Source of the DNA: Pontibacter roseus DSM 17521
GTDB taxonomy: Bacteria; Bacteroidota; Bacteroidia; Cytophagales; Hymenobacteraceae
Length of the DNA: 64,000 nt
Assembly: GCF_000373265.1 (NCBI RefSeq)
Contig: NZ_KB890761.1
Span: 856,849-920,848, forward strand
Direction: 5' to 3'
The translations under genes and the position numbers were made by a program. The first letter of the stretch is position 1, and each line of letters begins with the position of its first letter. Positions 52,515-62,000 of the stretch are shown piece after piece. The notes beneath the pieces were generated by a model. It was not told the DNA's origin. It was given only the letters and a program-made list of their open reading frames with translations, and did not search any database.

Positions 52515-54170
52515 ATGAGTGCTAACAAAGAATCATGGGGCTCCCGAGTGGGTCTCATTCTGGCCATGGCCGGCAACGCGGTGGGTCTCGGAAACTTTTT
52601 GCGTTTTCCGGTACAGGCTGTGCAGAACGGCGGTGGAGCCTTCATTATACCTTACCTTGTCTGCTTCCTGGTGATGGGTATTCCCCTGCTCTGGATTGAA
52701 TGGTCTATGGGCCGCTTCGGGGGCAAGTTCGGTCACCACTCCACGCCTTTTATCGTGGACACCATGCACAAGAATCGCCTCTGGAAGTACATCGGCGTAT
52801 TCGGCATCTGGACCAACATTGCGGTTGCTTCTTACTACTGCTACTTGGAATCCTGGACGCTTTCCTACGTGTTCCACTCGCTGGCTGGCTCTTTCAATGG
52901 ACTCGACCAGAATGGCGTTTCCAACTTCTTCGATCAGTATGTGAGCCTGGGTGAGTCGACCTTCGGTATCCCTTACGAGCCTATCTTCTTTTTTGTCCTC
53001 TGCTTGCTGCTTAACACCTGGATTCTCTCCCAGGGCCTTGCCAAAGGAGTGGAGCGCGTTGCCAAAATCGGTATGCCGCTCCTGATTATTTTTGGTATGT
53101 TCCTGGCCTACAAAGGCTTTACGATTACGGCAGGTGAAAATGGTGCTATTAACGATAGCTCAGTTGGCCTTAATTTCCTCTGGACGCCGAACTTCGATGA
53201 GCTCTGGTCTCCTACGGTATGGTTGGCTGCGGCCGGTCAAATCTTCTTCACCCTTTCGGTAGGTATGGGTACCATACATTGCTACGCTTCTTATGTGCGC
53301 TCCAAAGACGATATCGCCCTCAATGCCATGTCGGCAGGTTGGATGAACGAGTTCGTGGAAGTGGTGCTAGGTGCTTCTATCCTGATTCCAATTTCGATTG
53401 GTTACCTGGGTATAGATGGTGTAGTTGACCTCGTAAACAGCCAGGGTGGCCTTGGATTAGGCTTCCGAACGCTGCCATACCTGTTCTACCAGTGGGGCGA
53501 TGTGCTGGGTGCCGTTGCCGGTGTGATGTGGTTTGGCTTGCTGTTCTTTGCGGGCATCACGTCTTCTTTGGCCATGGGTACACCATGGATTGGTTTCCTG
53601 CAGGACGAGTTTAACTGGAATCGCAGACCTGCCGCCTGGTCTTTTGGCCTTATAGTACTGGTGCTGGGTATGCCGACGGTGCTGTTCTTCAAGTACGGCG
53701 TGTTCGACGAGTACGACTACTGGGCAGGTACGGTATCGCTGGTGGTGTTTGCCTTGTTTGAATCCATTTTGTTTGCGTGGGTGTTTGGTATGAACAAAGG
53801 CTGGAGAGAAATTACCTCTGGTGCTGACATCAAAGTGCCGAACATCTACAAATTCATCATCAAATTCGTAACCCCACTGCTGTTGCTATGGGTGTTCATC
53901 GGCTCCCTTATCACACCGAAGGGCGGCGATTGGGCAGGCGCATTCAGCAACGGCTGGGAACTGGACGATAGCTCCATCATCAACAAGATAAAGAACTCGA
54001 ACCTGAAGCGCCAGCTGGCCGAAGCCACCGACCCGGCCGTGATTGAGCAACTGCAGGATACGCTGTTCTTTGTGAATGCTTCGCGCATACTGCTGGTAGT
54101 GGTGTTCCTGAGTATAGCGGGGCTAGTATACATGGCGTATAAAAAAAGAGTTAGAGAAGGAAGAATTTAG
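52515..54170 (+). CDS. Neurotransmitter:sodium symporter (NSS/SNF) family transporter
   Basis: A 551-residue LeuT-fold amino-acid transporter with about 12 helices. It opens with WGSRVGLILAMAGNAVGLGNFLRFPVQAVQNGGGAFIIPYLVCFLVMGIPLLWIEWSMGRFGG, the unwound helix 1 and sodium-binding region. FFTLSVGMGTIHCYASYV and FFAGITSSLAMGTP are the helix 6 and 8 regions. A 53-residue MetS-like gene starts seven bases after the stop, as in MetP/MetS-type systems. Likely substrate is an amino acid, not determinable. Codon use is less biased to the CTATACC word (one GGTATAG). Confidence 0.95.
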   Translation: MSANKESWGSRVGLILAMAGNAVGLGNFLRFPVQAVQNGGGAFIIPYLVCFLVMGIPLLWIEWSMGRFGGKFGHHSTPFIVDTMHKNRLWKYIGVFGIWTNIAVASYYCYLESWTLSYVFHSLAGSFNGLDQNGVSNFFDQYVSLGESTFGIPYEPIFFFVLCLLLNTWILSQGLAKGVERVAKIGMPLLIIFGMFLAYKGFTITAGENGAINDSSVGLNFLWTPNFDELWSPTVWLAAAGQIFFTLSVGMGTIHCYASYVRSKDDIALNAMSAGWMNEFVEVVLGASILIPISIGYLGIDGVVDLVNSQGGLGLGFRTLPYLFYQWGDVLGAVAGVMWFGLLFFAGITSSLAMGTPWIGFLQDEFNWNRRPAAWSFGLIVLVLGMPTVLFFKYGVFDEYDYWAGTVSLVVFALFESILFAWVFGMNKGWREITSGADIKVPNIYKFIIKFVTPLLLLWVFIGSLITPKGGDWAGAFSNGWELDDSSIINKIKNSNLKRQLAEATDPAVIEQLQDTLFFVNASRILLVVVFLSIAGLVYMAYKKRVREGRI

Positions 54171-54176
54171 GAAACT

Positions 54177-54338
54177 ATGAATACATCTGCACTTGTTGTC
54201 ATGCTCAGTACCATGTTGTTAGTAACTGGCGCAACTATCTACTTTTTTATAAGGGTGCTCAATGCCCCTCACAAACCGGAGCCTGACTCCTATCTTGACA
54301 ATGACGACGAGATAGAGCGGCAGGCCCCGCGGGCTTAG
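54177..54338 (+). CDS. MetS-like small subunit of the NSS transporter, 53 residues
   Basis: ATG at 54177, seven bases after the transporter stop; TAG at 54336-54338. The product begins MNTSALVVMLSTMLLVTGAT, has one transmembrane helix (about 4-28, ending IYFFIRVL), and a short acidic, proline-containing tail (NAPHKPEPDSYLDNDDEIER). Size, single helix and position directly after an NSS gene match the small subunits annotated as MetS in MetPS-type transporters. It is shorter than the usual ORF cutoffs and easily missed. It probably stabilises or modulates the transporter in the inner membrane. Confidence 0.8.
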   Translation: MNTSALVVMLSTMLLVTGATIYFFIRVLNAPHKPEPDSYLDNDDEIERQAPRA

Positions 54339-54346
54339 AATTTTAT

Positions 54347-55300
54347 ATGAGAAAACTCAGGTACTGGATTCGACGCAACTTTGGCTTTTCGCAGCGTGAA
54401 GTAAACGGGTTTCTGGTGCTGATAGGCATAATGGTGCTGCTTACGGCGGCACCATTATTTTTTAACTGGCTCCTGAGTCCCAGGCACAGCACTTTCAGCA
54501 ACCCCAACGACAAACAGACACTAGACAGCCTGGTGGCGCAGCTGGAGGCAAAGCAGCCACCTGCTAGGGGGAAGCGGCAGTTCGAAGTGCCGGCTGTCGC
54601 GCTGCGGCCCTTCAATCCCAATGAACTGTCGGAGGAGCAATGGCAGGGTTTTGGGGTGCCGAAGTACATGGCCAAACGCATTCTCAACTACCGCAAAAAG
54701 GTGGGCGATTTCACGTACAAAGCCGAATTGGGCAGAATCTATGACTTCCCGGACTCGACCTTCCAGCGACTCTATCCCTACATCGAGCTCCCCGAAACCA
54801 GGCCAGACCGCTATAAGCGCAGCCAAGGTATAGCCGCCAACACGCGTACGGCCTCCAATACAAACTATACCTATACTCGCCCACGTGAGCGCTTCATTCT
54901 GGCGCCATTCAACATCAACGCAGCCGATACCACCGAGCTGAAGCAAATAAGGGGCATCGGTAGCAAACTGTCTGCCCGGATTGTGAAGTACAGGGGCAGC
55001 CTGGGCGGTTTCCACAGCATGGAGCAGGTGAAGGAGGTATACGGGTTGCCACCTGCCATAGTGGATAGCCTGCAGAAGTACGCTTTTGTACCGAAGGCCA
55101 ATGTGGTGCAACGGATTCCGCTCAACTCAGCCAACGCCGACGAACTGCGGGCGCACCCTTACATCAATTCCAACCTGGCCCGGGCTATTGTGGCTTACCG
55201 GGAACAGCATGGGGCCTACCGGCAGGTGGAGGATATACGCCAGATAAAGCTGGTGACGCCCGAGCTATACGAGAAAATCAGTCCATACCTGGTGCTGTAG
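54347..55300 (+). CDS. Membrane-anchored helix-hairpin-helix protein (ComEA-like)
   Basis: A 317-residue protein with one N-terminal transmembrane helix (about 21-44, FLVLIGIMVLLTAAPLFFNWLL) and then three helix-hairpin-helix units: FNPNELSEEQWQGFGVPKYMAKRILNYRKKVGDF, FNINAADTTELKQIRGIGSKLSARIVKYRGSLGGF and PLNSANADELRAHPYINSNLARAIVAYREQHGAY. ComEA-type HhH proteins bind DNA outside the cytoplasmic membrane during uptake. Here the repeated HhH suggests nonspecific DNA binding, but no com genes are adjacent, so a competence role is not shown. It starts eight bases after the MetS-like gene and may be cotranscribed. Confidence 0.9.
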   Translation: MRKLRYWIRRNFGFSQREVNGFLVLIGIMVLLTAAPLFFNWLLSPRHSTFSNPNDKQTLDSLVAQLEAKQPPARGKRQFEVPAVALRPFNPNELSEEQWQGFGVPKYMAKRILNYRKKVGDFTYKAELGRIYDFPDSTFQRLYPYIELPETRPDRYKRSQGIAANTRTASNTNYTYTRPRERFILAPFNINAADTTELKQIRGIGSKLSARIVKYRGSLGGFHSMEQVKEVYGLPPAIVDSLQKYAFVPKANVVQRIPLNSANADELRAHPYINSNLARAIVAYREQHGAYRQVEDIRQIKLVTPELYEKISPYLVL

Positions 55301-55390
55301 GTATGGGCCCTGCTACTACATTTAGCTGCTCCTCAGCTGGGAAAGCAAAGAATCCTTCGCCACATCCTGTTTTATTTATAAGCTATCTTC

Positions 55391-55398
55391 TATATTTG
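55391..55398 (+). promoter_or_regulatory. Putative -7 promoter box
   Basis: TATATTTG, 71 bases upstream of the ATG at 55470. Exact consensus, no -33 TTG at the usual distance. Confidence 0.45.
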
Positions 55399-55469
55399 AA
55401 TAGCTGCTAACACAGCTATTCTACTCTACATCCACCACCTTTCGGCCTATAGCTATACCTCTACCTCGC

Positions 55470-56297
55470 ATGAAACGACTCCTTGCCTCCTTGCTGCTGC
55501 TTTTCGTGGCACAGTACGCCTTTGCCCAGGCGGACACCCTCTTCACCCATACAGGTAAAATACCTTGCACCGTAAAAGAGATAACCCCTGAAACGGTACG
55601 GTATACGCATGTAGGAGAGGAGCTGATTAACACGGTTTACCGGAATGCGGTGCAGAAAATCGTGTTCCAGAACGGGCGTGTGCAGACATTTGAAGAAGCA
55701 ACTGCTTTAAAGAAAATCAGTGGCTTGCATGATTTCAATAACGTGACTGTAACACAGCTTGAAGGAGATGTGAAGGGCTTGTTCAAAGTGGGGGACATCA
55801 GTTCAGCAGCTCAGAGCGCTACGCTGCTCTCTGACATGGGCGCCGTCCGGGACCGTGCTTTCCGCAAAATTAAGATTGTTGCCGCGATGATGGGGGCGAA
55901 CATCGTATACCTGACGCAACAGCAAACCGTGGCCAACAATATTTACCTGCGAAACAGTTATGGCAATACACCCGGAACGTATCTGTCAGGCGTCGTCTAC
56001 ACGAACCAGTTGCCAAGCCTCGAGGAGTTCAAATCAAGAACAGCTGGCAAGTCGGAGTTCCAGGTGATTGAAAAAGCGAGCTTCAAGAGCAGCTCAAACG
56101 ATGTGACTACCTATCCTTCCAAATGGAAATTCAAACTGCGGGAGGTGAAGAATGAGAACGGGCTGATTATACTGGACGGCGATTTGCAAGGGGCCAGCAG
56201 GTACAACAAATTCAGGGTAGCCTCTTTCGATGAAAAATTCTTCTACATCTACTACGAAGAGAAAGGTGTTTCTTACAACGTGAAGCTCGCGATATAA
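55470..56297 (+). CDS. Exported protein of unknown function, 275 residues
   Basis: Signal peptide MKRLLASLLLLFVAQYAFA, cleaved before QADTLF. The first mature part (HTGKIPCTVKEITPETVRYTHVGEELINTVYRNAVQKIVFQNGRVQTF) is a beta-rich motif seen in many exported Bacteroidota proteins that begin with a sensing-like strand set. The middle (DMGAVRDRAFRKIKIVAAMMGANIVYLTQQ) recalls heavy-metal-binding or YbjQ-like folds only superficially. The end is beta-rich. Function is unknown. It is monocistronic. Confidence 0.78.
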   Translation: MKRLLASLLLLFVAQYAFAQADTLFTHTGKIPCTVKEITPETVRYTHVGEELINTVYRNAVQKIVFQNGRVQTFEEATALKKISGLHDFNNVTVTQLEGDVKGLFKVGDISSAAQSATLLSDMGAVRDRAFRKIKIVAAMMGANIVYLTQQQTVANNIYLRNSYGNTPGTYLSGVVYTNQLPSLEEFKSRTAGKSEFQVIEKASFKSSSNDVTTYPSKWKFKLREVKNENGLIILDGDLQGASRYNKFRVASFDEKFFYIYYEEKGVSYNVKLAI

Positions 56298-56326
56298 GTA
56301 CGGGAGGACATTGGGCTAAAGGCTGA

Positions 56327-56809
56327 CTACTGCTTTCGTGCCTGAAACAACTGCTCCGCCTTTTCCAGCACAAGTCGCTCGCTTTTGAAGGCCAACAGTT
56401 TTTTCGCCTCCTGTAACCCGACCCAACGCGCTTCGTTCACTTCCCAGTCGTGCTGGCCAATGTCGCCGGACTGGTAGGAGAGTAGGAAGAAGTGGACGAA
56501 CTTATGGAACCGGACGCGCTGCTGCCCCTTGTTGCCCACATACCAGTATTCAATCACATCGATTTTCTCCAGCAGGCTCGCAGCTATACCTGTCTCCTCC
56601 CGCACTTCCCGCACCGCGGTTGCCTCAGGCGACTCACCGGGGTCTACTATACCTTTGGGCAACTGCCAGCGTGCCTGCTTGCCAACCGAAATAAGCGCAA
56701 CCTCAACGCCCGCGGCTGTCTCCCGATAAGCGACCCCACCCGAAGAGACCTGCTCCAGGGTAGGTATACTGGCTTTGGCGGGTGTGCTATCCTGGGCTTC
56801 TTCGGGCAT
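56327..56809 (-). CDS. Nudix hydrolase
   Basis: A 160-residue Nudix protein. The Nudix box reads GIVDPGESPEATAVREVREETG (split here: G-x5-E-x7-REV-EETG, about residues 56-77), with the expected metal-binding REVREE glutamates. Flanking motifs ALISVGKQARWQLPKG and WYVGNKGQQRVRFHKFVHFFLL fit the diadenosine-polyphosphate-hydrolase-like subgroup. The substrate is unknown; ApnA or nucleotide-sugar pyrophosphates are typical. It is transcribed toward the preceding + gene with no terminator between. Two CTATACC words lie on the antisense strand. Upstream of it a lipoprotein peptidase gene lies 25 bases away. Confidence 0.93.
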   Translation of the reverse strand: MPEEAQDSTPAKASIPTLEQVSSGGVAYRETAAGVEVALISVGKQARWQLPKGIVDPGESPEATAVREVREETGIAASLLEKIDVIEYWYVGNKGQQRVRFHKFVHFFLLSYQSGDIGQHDWEVNEARWVGLQEAKKLLAFKSERLVLEKAEQLFQARKQ

Positions 56810-56834
56810 ACGTGTGTATAGTTAGGAAACAGGT

Positions 56835-57926
56835 CTACCGCTGACCGGCCACAGGAGGGGCGACCTCTGGTGTTTTCTTCTGCTGCTCGTTCAGCCACAG
56901 CAGCCCCGGGTTGTAGGCCATGTCGTGCACGCCCACAAACAGCACCAGCCGTACATTGGCTGACTCGCGCGAAAACACCACCTGCGGGTCTTTGGTGCCA
57001 AAGTACCTGTCGCGGGTGGTGGCGCCTTCCATACCTTCCGGCAGTTTCTGCTCCTTCAGAAGATAGTCAACCTGCTCTTGCGAAATTGTATCGGCCGGGT
57101 TGGCCAGTATGTTGAAGGCCCGGATGGAATGGTCTGGCGGAACGAGCACGTCTTCGGTTCCATGGGCCAGGAAGATGGGTACCTCCTTGGCATTTTGGAT
57201 GTAGGTGCTGGGGCTGCGACGCTTGCACTCTTCGGCGGCTGGCGTGCCAGGTATAGGCTCACCCCCGCAGGCAATTACGATATGGCTGTTGTAATCGCGG
57301 TGGGGGTAGTTCTGGCTGAAGGCATACCAGTCCACCAGGTCAAAGACTGGCACCCAGGCTACCACGCCCGCCCATATCTCAGGGTGTCTGCCCGCGGCCA
57401 CCAGCGCCGTCATCGCCCCGCCCGAAGACCCCAGGATGTAAATGCGCGACTCGTCAATCTCAGCATGTGCCTTGGCATAGTTCACCGCATCCACCAGGTC
57501 CTGTATGGCCAGGTCAGAGGCCACGGCCTCCGGCTTGTCGAACTTGCCCCGGTAGTTGGGGTGAATGAAGGCCCAGTCATATTCCTTCGACCAGAGCGCG
57601 TAAGGGATGCTCTTTACCTGCAGGTACTCGCTGCTCCAGCTGTGCAGCATGACCAGCAGGGGGCGCTTTCCGGTGGTCTCGGAGGTATAGAACAGCGCAG
57701 GCTGCTCGCTACCATCTATGGTTGATGTGATGCTGACCTGTTGTATCTCGGGAACCTGCTGCTTCCATTTCTCCAGGCTCTCATCTGCGAACTTAAACGG
57801 GTACTTTTTGGAGGTGGAGAACTCGTCCATGCGGCTCACAGGCTTTTCCTGCCGCTCCTTGGTGCAGGAGGTGAAGAGAGCACAGGTGCTCAGCAGAAAG
57901 AATATCAGAAGGATGTAGTTTCTCAT
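56835..57926 (-). CDS. Lipoprotein alpha/beta hydrolase, prolyl-oligopeptidase-like
   Basis: A 363-residue predicted lipoprotein from the ATG at 57926 (MRNYILLIFFLLSTCALFTSC, cysteine near 21). The hydrolase domain has nucleophile motif GSSGG (YILGSSGGAMTALV, about 173-185), a charge-relay Asp in HGTEDVLVPPDHS and His in GVHDMAYNPG near the C-terminus. This is the order of S9-type peptidases and esterases. Substrate unknown. The alternative start at 57944 adds six residues before the signal. It is followed within 25 bases by the Nudix gene. Two sense-strand CTATACC words. Confidence 0.9.
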   Translation of the reverse strand: MRNYILLIFFLLSTCALFTSCTKERQEKPVSRMDEFSTSKKYPFKFADESLEKWKQQVPEIQQVSITSTIDGSEQPALFYTSETTGKRPLLVMLHSWSSEYLQVKSIPYALWSKEYDWAFIHPNYRGKFDKPEAVASDLAIQDLVDAVNYAKAHAEIDESRIYILGSSGGAMTALVAAGRHPEIWAGVVAWVPVFDLVDWYAFSQNYPHRDYNSHIVIACGGEPIPGTPAAEECKRRSPSTYIQNAKEVPIFLAHGTEDVLVPPDHSIRAFNILANPADTISQEQVDYLLKEQKLPEGMEGATTRDRYFGTKDPQVVFSRESANVRLVLFVGVHDMAYNPGLLWLNEQQKKTPEVAPPVAGQR

Positions 57927-57988
57927 AGAGTACTTATAGGGCAATGTCAGCGCAGGACTTTTGGTGGTTTCCTCTTACAACCAACGCA

Positions 57989-57996
57989 CAAAGTTA
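57989..57996 (-). promoter_or_regulatory. Putative -7 promoter box of the hydrolase-Nudix operon
   Basis: Minus-strand TAACTTTG, 63 bases upstream of the ATG at 57926; fits TAnnTTTG. No clear -33. Confidence 0.4.
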
Positions 57997-58128
57997 TTTG
58001 TTATCGTGTTGAGGAATGTCAGAAAATTTCAGGCCGTTGCACGAACTGCTATACCATACGCGGCAAAACGCGGAATGGATTAGACGCACAGGTTCAGTGA
58101 ACGTGCAGCATGCCCATACCTGAACCGG

Positions 58129-58842
58129 CTAGCGTTGCACACCAAGTCTGTTGGAAGGGAACAGGAAGGCGAAGAAGATAAAGCTAGCCAGCACGAACTC
58201 CTGCAACTCCCATTTCCGGCCCTGCTGAATCAGCAACACGCAGAAGAAACACACAAAGTACAGGAGGCTCTGCACATACGTAGGTATAGGGAGGTCGATT
58301 TTGTGCACCTGTTTACGGAACCAGGCCTTGCGCCGGTACAGGATTGGGAAGAGCAGAAAGTAGGTGAACACGCCCGTATAGAGACCCAGGCTGAAGACGA
58401 GTCTGTTCAGGCTCACATCGTATACCTGGATGTTGTGGAGCGTGAACTCCTGCTGCTCGTTCACCTGCTGCATTCCTTCAGGCGTGGCAAAGCCAAGCAG
58501 CCGCTGCCCCCACGATATCTCCTCGCCAAAGCCAAAGAAGAAGAGCGCGCTGGCCAGGTAGAAAAAAGCCATGGGAGTCCGTTGGGTGGCGGAGAGCGCC
58601 CGGTTCAGGCAAAGGAAAGAGGTCAGGAGCAGGAGAAAAGCCGTTGCGTGTTCGATGTAGCCATCTTCTGTGGTATAGGCGTGGTAGAGGTCGCCGTCGG
58701 TATAAGACAGGTAAATGGCAAGCACAATGTGCCCGAACGCCAGGGTGTACAGCACCCTCCGCAGAAAGGCGTACCGGTCAGCAGCCGCCTCTAGAGGAGT
58801 GTCTGAGTAAGCGTGCTCGCTATGTTGCTTGATGGTGCCCAC
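58129..58842 (-). CDS. Multi-pass membrane protein of unknown function
   Basis: A 237-residue protein with about six helices (around 28-46, 65-82, 91-108, 150-170, 190-210, 213-230). Between helices 3 and 4 it has a conserved-looking polar block, FFGFGEEISWGQRLLGFATPEGMQQVNEQQEFTLHN, whose GEEISWGQR core I remember from uncharacterised bacterial membrane proteins but cannot place in a named family. Such polar, acidic loops next to helices suggest an enzyme or carrier. It stands alone between the hydrolase and the helicase gene. Two sense-strand CTATACC words. Confidence 0.75.
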   Translation of the reverse strand: MGTIKQHSEHAYSDTPLEAAADRYAFLRRVLYTLAFGHIVLAIYLSYTDGDLYHAYTTEDGYIEHATAFLLLLTSFLCLNRALSATQRTPMAFFYLASALFFFGFGEEISWGQRLLGFATPEGMQQVNEQQEFTLHNIQVYDVSLNRLVFSLGLYTGVFTYFLLFPILYRRKAWFRKQVHKIDLPIPTYVQSLLYFVCFFCVLLIQQGRKWELQEFVLASFIFFAFLFPSNRLGVQR

Positions 58843-58920
58843 CGGGTAGATATCAATTCAAATCACAGTCCTTACTTGGTTCCAACTCGGCCAAACCACG
58901 GCTTGCGGAGAAACCAAATT

Positions 58921-58935
58921 GTACTTAGGAAGTAC
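58921..58935. promoter_or_regulatory. Palindrome GTACTT-AGG-AAGTAC, possible operator
   Basis: Perfect six-base arms around a three-base centre in the divergent region between the membrane protein and the helicase genes. No regulator is identified, so the role is inference. Confidence 0.35.
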
Positions 58936-58960
58936 CTATACTGTACGCAGCATAGCCTCT

Positions 58961-59006
58961 GGAGATGGCCCGCTAGCCCGTAAATCCGGCTAACGGCTCC
59001 ATCTCC
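58961..59006. repeat. Stem-loop upstream of the helicase gene
   Basis: Outer arms GGAGATGG (58961-58968) and CCATCTCC (58999-59006) flank an inner CCGCTAGCC/GGCTAACGG pair (one mismatch) with a short loop. No T run follows on either strand, so it is not a standard terminator; it lies about 90 bases before the helicase start and could be a leader structure. Confidence 0.6.
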
Positions 59007-59093
59007 TCTACCAAAAGAGTTTAAATCCTGCTAACTTGCTTTCTGCTATAGACTTTCCTGACACGATTACCGTTTAGGAACCATACATCATCC

Positions 59094-62000
59094 ATGAAAT
59101 CCATACTCACCACCTACCGGCACAGGCTTCTCAACCTGAGTTCCAGCAACAGGGCTTTGCTGCTGCTGCGCCTGTCGCGGGAGCTGCACCTGGACGTGGA
59201 GGAGCTGGATTTCCTGAACAACAAGCCTGCCTTCTTGGTAGTCGAGAAACTCATAGCTGGCAAGAAGGCCATGCTGGCACCCTATGCCGATAGCCGCTAT
59301 GCCCCTGTGGCGCCAGTGAGCCGGCGGCTGCGCTACATCAAGCGAAAGGCAGAGATGGTATTTGAGGAGCGCGGAAGCCACGAGCTATACCTAGGATGGC
59401 CCTTCGTGCACGGCAAGTTCTCGGACGGCACGGCGGTGCGTTGCCCTTTGCTGTTCTTCCCGGTCAGGCTGCAGGTGAGCGCGGCGCAGGAGTGGGAACT
59501 GGTGCCAGATGAGTCGCAGCCGCCGCAGTTCAACCAAAGTTTCGTGCTGGCCTACGCGCACTACACGGGCACACCCTTGGCTGAGCCGCTATTGGAACTC
59601 GACTTGAGCACGCTGCCCACGCACCCAGTGGAGTTCCGCACGCAGGTATACGAGCTGCTGAAAGAGCAGCAACTGGGCGTGCACGCCGGCCGCGAGTTCT
59701 TCACCGACAAACTCAAACCCTTCCGCGATTACAAGAAAGCCGAGTACGAAGCAGAGCTGAAACCCGGCCAGCTATACCTGGAACAAGAGGCAGTGTTGGG
59801 CATCTACCCGCAGGCGGCCTCCTATCTGCTCGCCGACTACGATGCACTGCTGGAGCGGGGGGGACTGCAGGAGATGGAAGAACTGTTTTCAGCACCCGAC
59901 ACAGGTATAACCCAGGCCGTGCAGGCGCAGCATACCTTCACCGCCTTCGACATGGATGCCTCGCAGGAGGCAGCGCTGCAGCAGGTGAAGCAGGGCAAGT
60001 CGCTGGTGGTGCAAGGTCCTCCGGGAACGGGCAAATCGCAGCTCATCTGCAACCTGGTGTCGGACTTCACCGCACGGGGCAAGCGGGTGCTGGTGGTGAG
60101 CCAGAAGCGCGCCGCGCTGGACGTGGTGCACCAGCGCCTTTCTTCCAAAGGGGTGGGCGCTTTCGCAGCCCTCGTGCACGATATCAACGCCGACCGCAAG
60201 AGCATCTACCAACAACTGCTGCTACAGATAGACCAGGTAGACGAGTACAAGAAACAGAACCTGGCCCTCAACAGCATCTACACCGACCGCACGTTTCTGG
60301 AAGTGAGCCGCGGCATCAACGTCTGCCTGCAAAAGCTGGAGAACTTCCGCAGCGCCCTCTTTGACAGCAGCCGCTGCGGCTGGTCTCCTAAGGAGCTATA
60401 CCTGCGCAGCAGTCTGCAGCAGCCACACGTTCCGCTTACCTCCGGCTTCAAGAATTTTACCGCCGGCACCGTAACCGACTTCTTGCCCCGACTGCGCGCA
60501 TACCTGCAGCAGGCCATCGTGTTGGAGCACCAGGATTTCGTGTGGAGAGAACGGCACAGCATGAAGGGCTTTGGCTGGCCGCAGCGGCAGGAACTCGAGC
60601 AAGTCATCAACGAATTGCCCCAGCAATACAACGAGCTCCAGCAACGTATCAGCGAACTCAGCGGCTATGCCTTCACACTCCCTGACGCAGCCAAACACAC
60701 CACCGCTCTGTCGACCATAACCGAGCTGCAGCAACTGCTGGAAGGGGAAAGCGTGCAGGAGCTGCTGCAACCCCTGCTGCGCAAGCAGGCCAAAGCGACA
60801 GAACTGAAGCAGCAGGTGCGGCAGCTCAAGGAGCTATACCTGGTGTGCCCGGCCCCAGACGCCGCCATACCTGTGGAGCAACTCACCTTGGTGAAGGCCG
60901 CTATCACCGCCTTTGAGCAGCAACGCGGCGACTTCTTCAAGGGCATCAGCTGGTATTTCTCACAGGACAAAAAAGTGCTGAAGGAGGCGCTGGGCAAATA
61001 CAGATTAGAACTGACGGAAGCGGGCGTAGGCGAGCTACAGCGGCGCCTGCAACTGCGGGAACAAGCAGTTGGGCTCATCAAGGCCATCAACAGCAGCATC
61101 CGCTATACCTTGCGCATAGAGGACAACCCGACACCCATGCTGCAGAAACTGGAGGTAGTGGAGCAGGCGCTGGCAGCGCACAAGCTGCTGAAGCAACTGC
61201 ACCGCGAGCAGGTGTTTCACGAGAAACTCCACCAAGAATCGAAACTGACTGAACACCTAACCGCACTGGTAGAGGCCGTGCAGACACTCGCTATAAGGTA
61301 TAGCGCTTGGGAGAAATGGCTACCGCAGTATCAGACAGAGCAGCTCATACAGAATCATGAACATGGACCCAAGCTGCTGGAGGGACTTCGGCAACACTTC
61401 GAGCCGATGGTGGCACATGACACCTTGCGCGCCTCCTTCTCAACTGCTGAGCAGGAGGTGGCGCGACTGCTCCTGCACGAAGGCATTGCCTCCGTAGCGG
61501 AAGGGGAGGCGTTGTTCCTGAACAGCCTGTACCTGGCCTGGCTGCACGAACTGGAGGCCCTGCACCCAGAACTGCGCATGCCCGACAGCGGCGAATTGGA
61601 GCGGGTGGAGACGGAACTGCAGCAACTGCTGCGGCAGAAGCAGCAGCTGAGCCAGGAGATAGTCCTCTCGCGCTTGCGGGAGCAGACTTATCAGCACATG
61701 GAGTACAACCGCTTGGGCAACGCCGTCACCTACCGCCGGCTGCATGCGCAGGTGAGCAAAAAGCGCAGCCTGTACCCCATCCGGAAGCTGTTCTCCCTTT
61801 TCCAGGAAGAGGTGCTGAACCTGGCGCCCTGCTGGCTGGCCTCTCCCGAAACCGTATCGGCGGTGCTGCCGCTGGAGCGCTGCTTTGATTTGGTGATTTT
61901 CGATGAGGCCTCACAGTGTTTTGCCGAATCCGGTATACCCGCTATGCTACGCGGCAAGCAGGTGGTGGTGGCCGGCGATGAGCAGCAGCTTCGGCCATCG

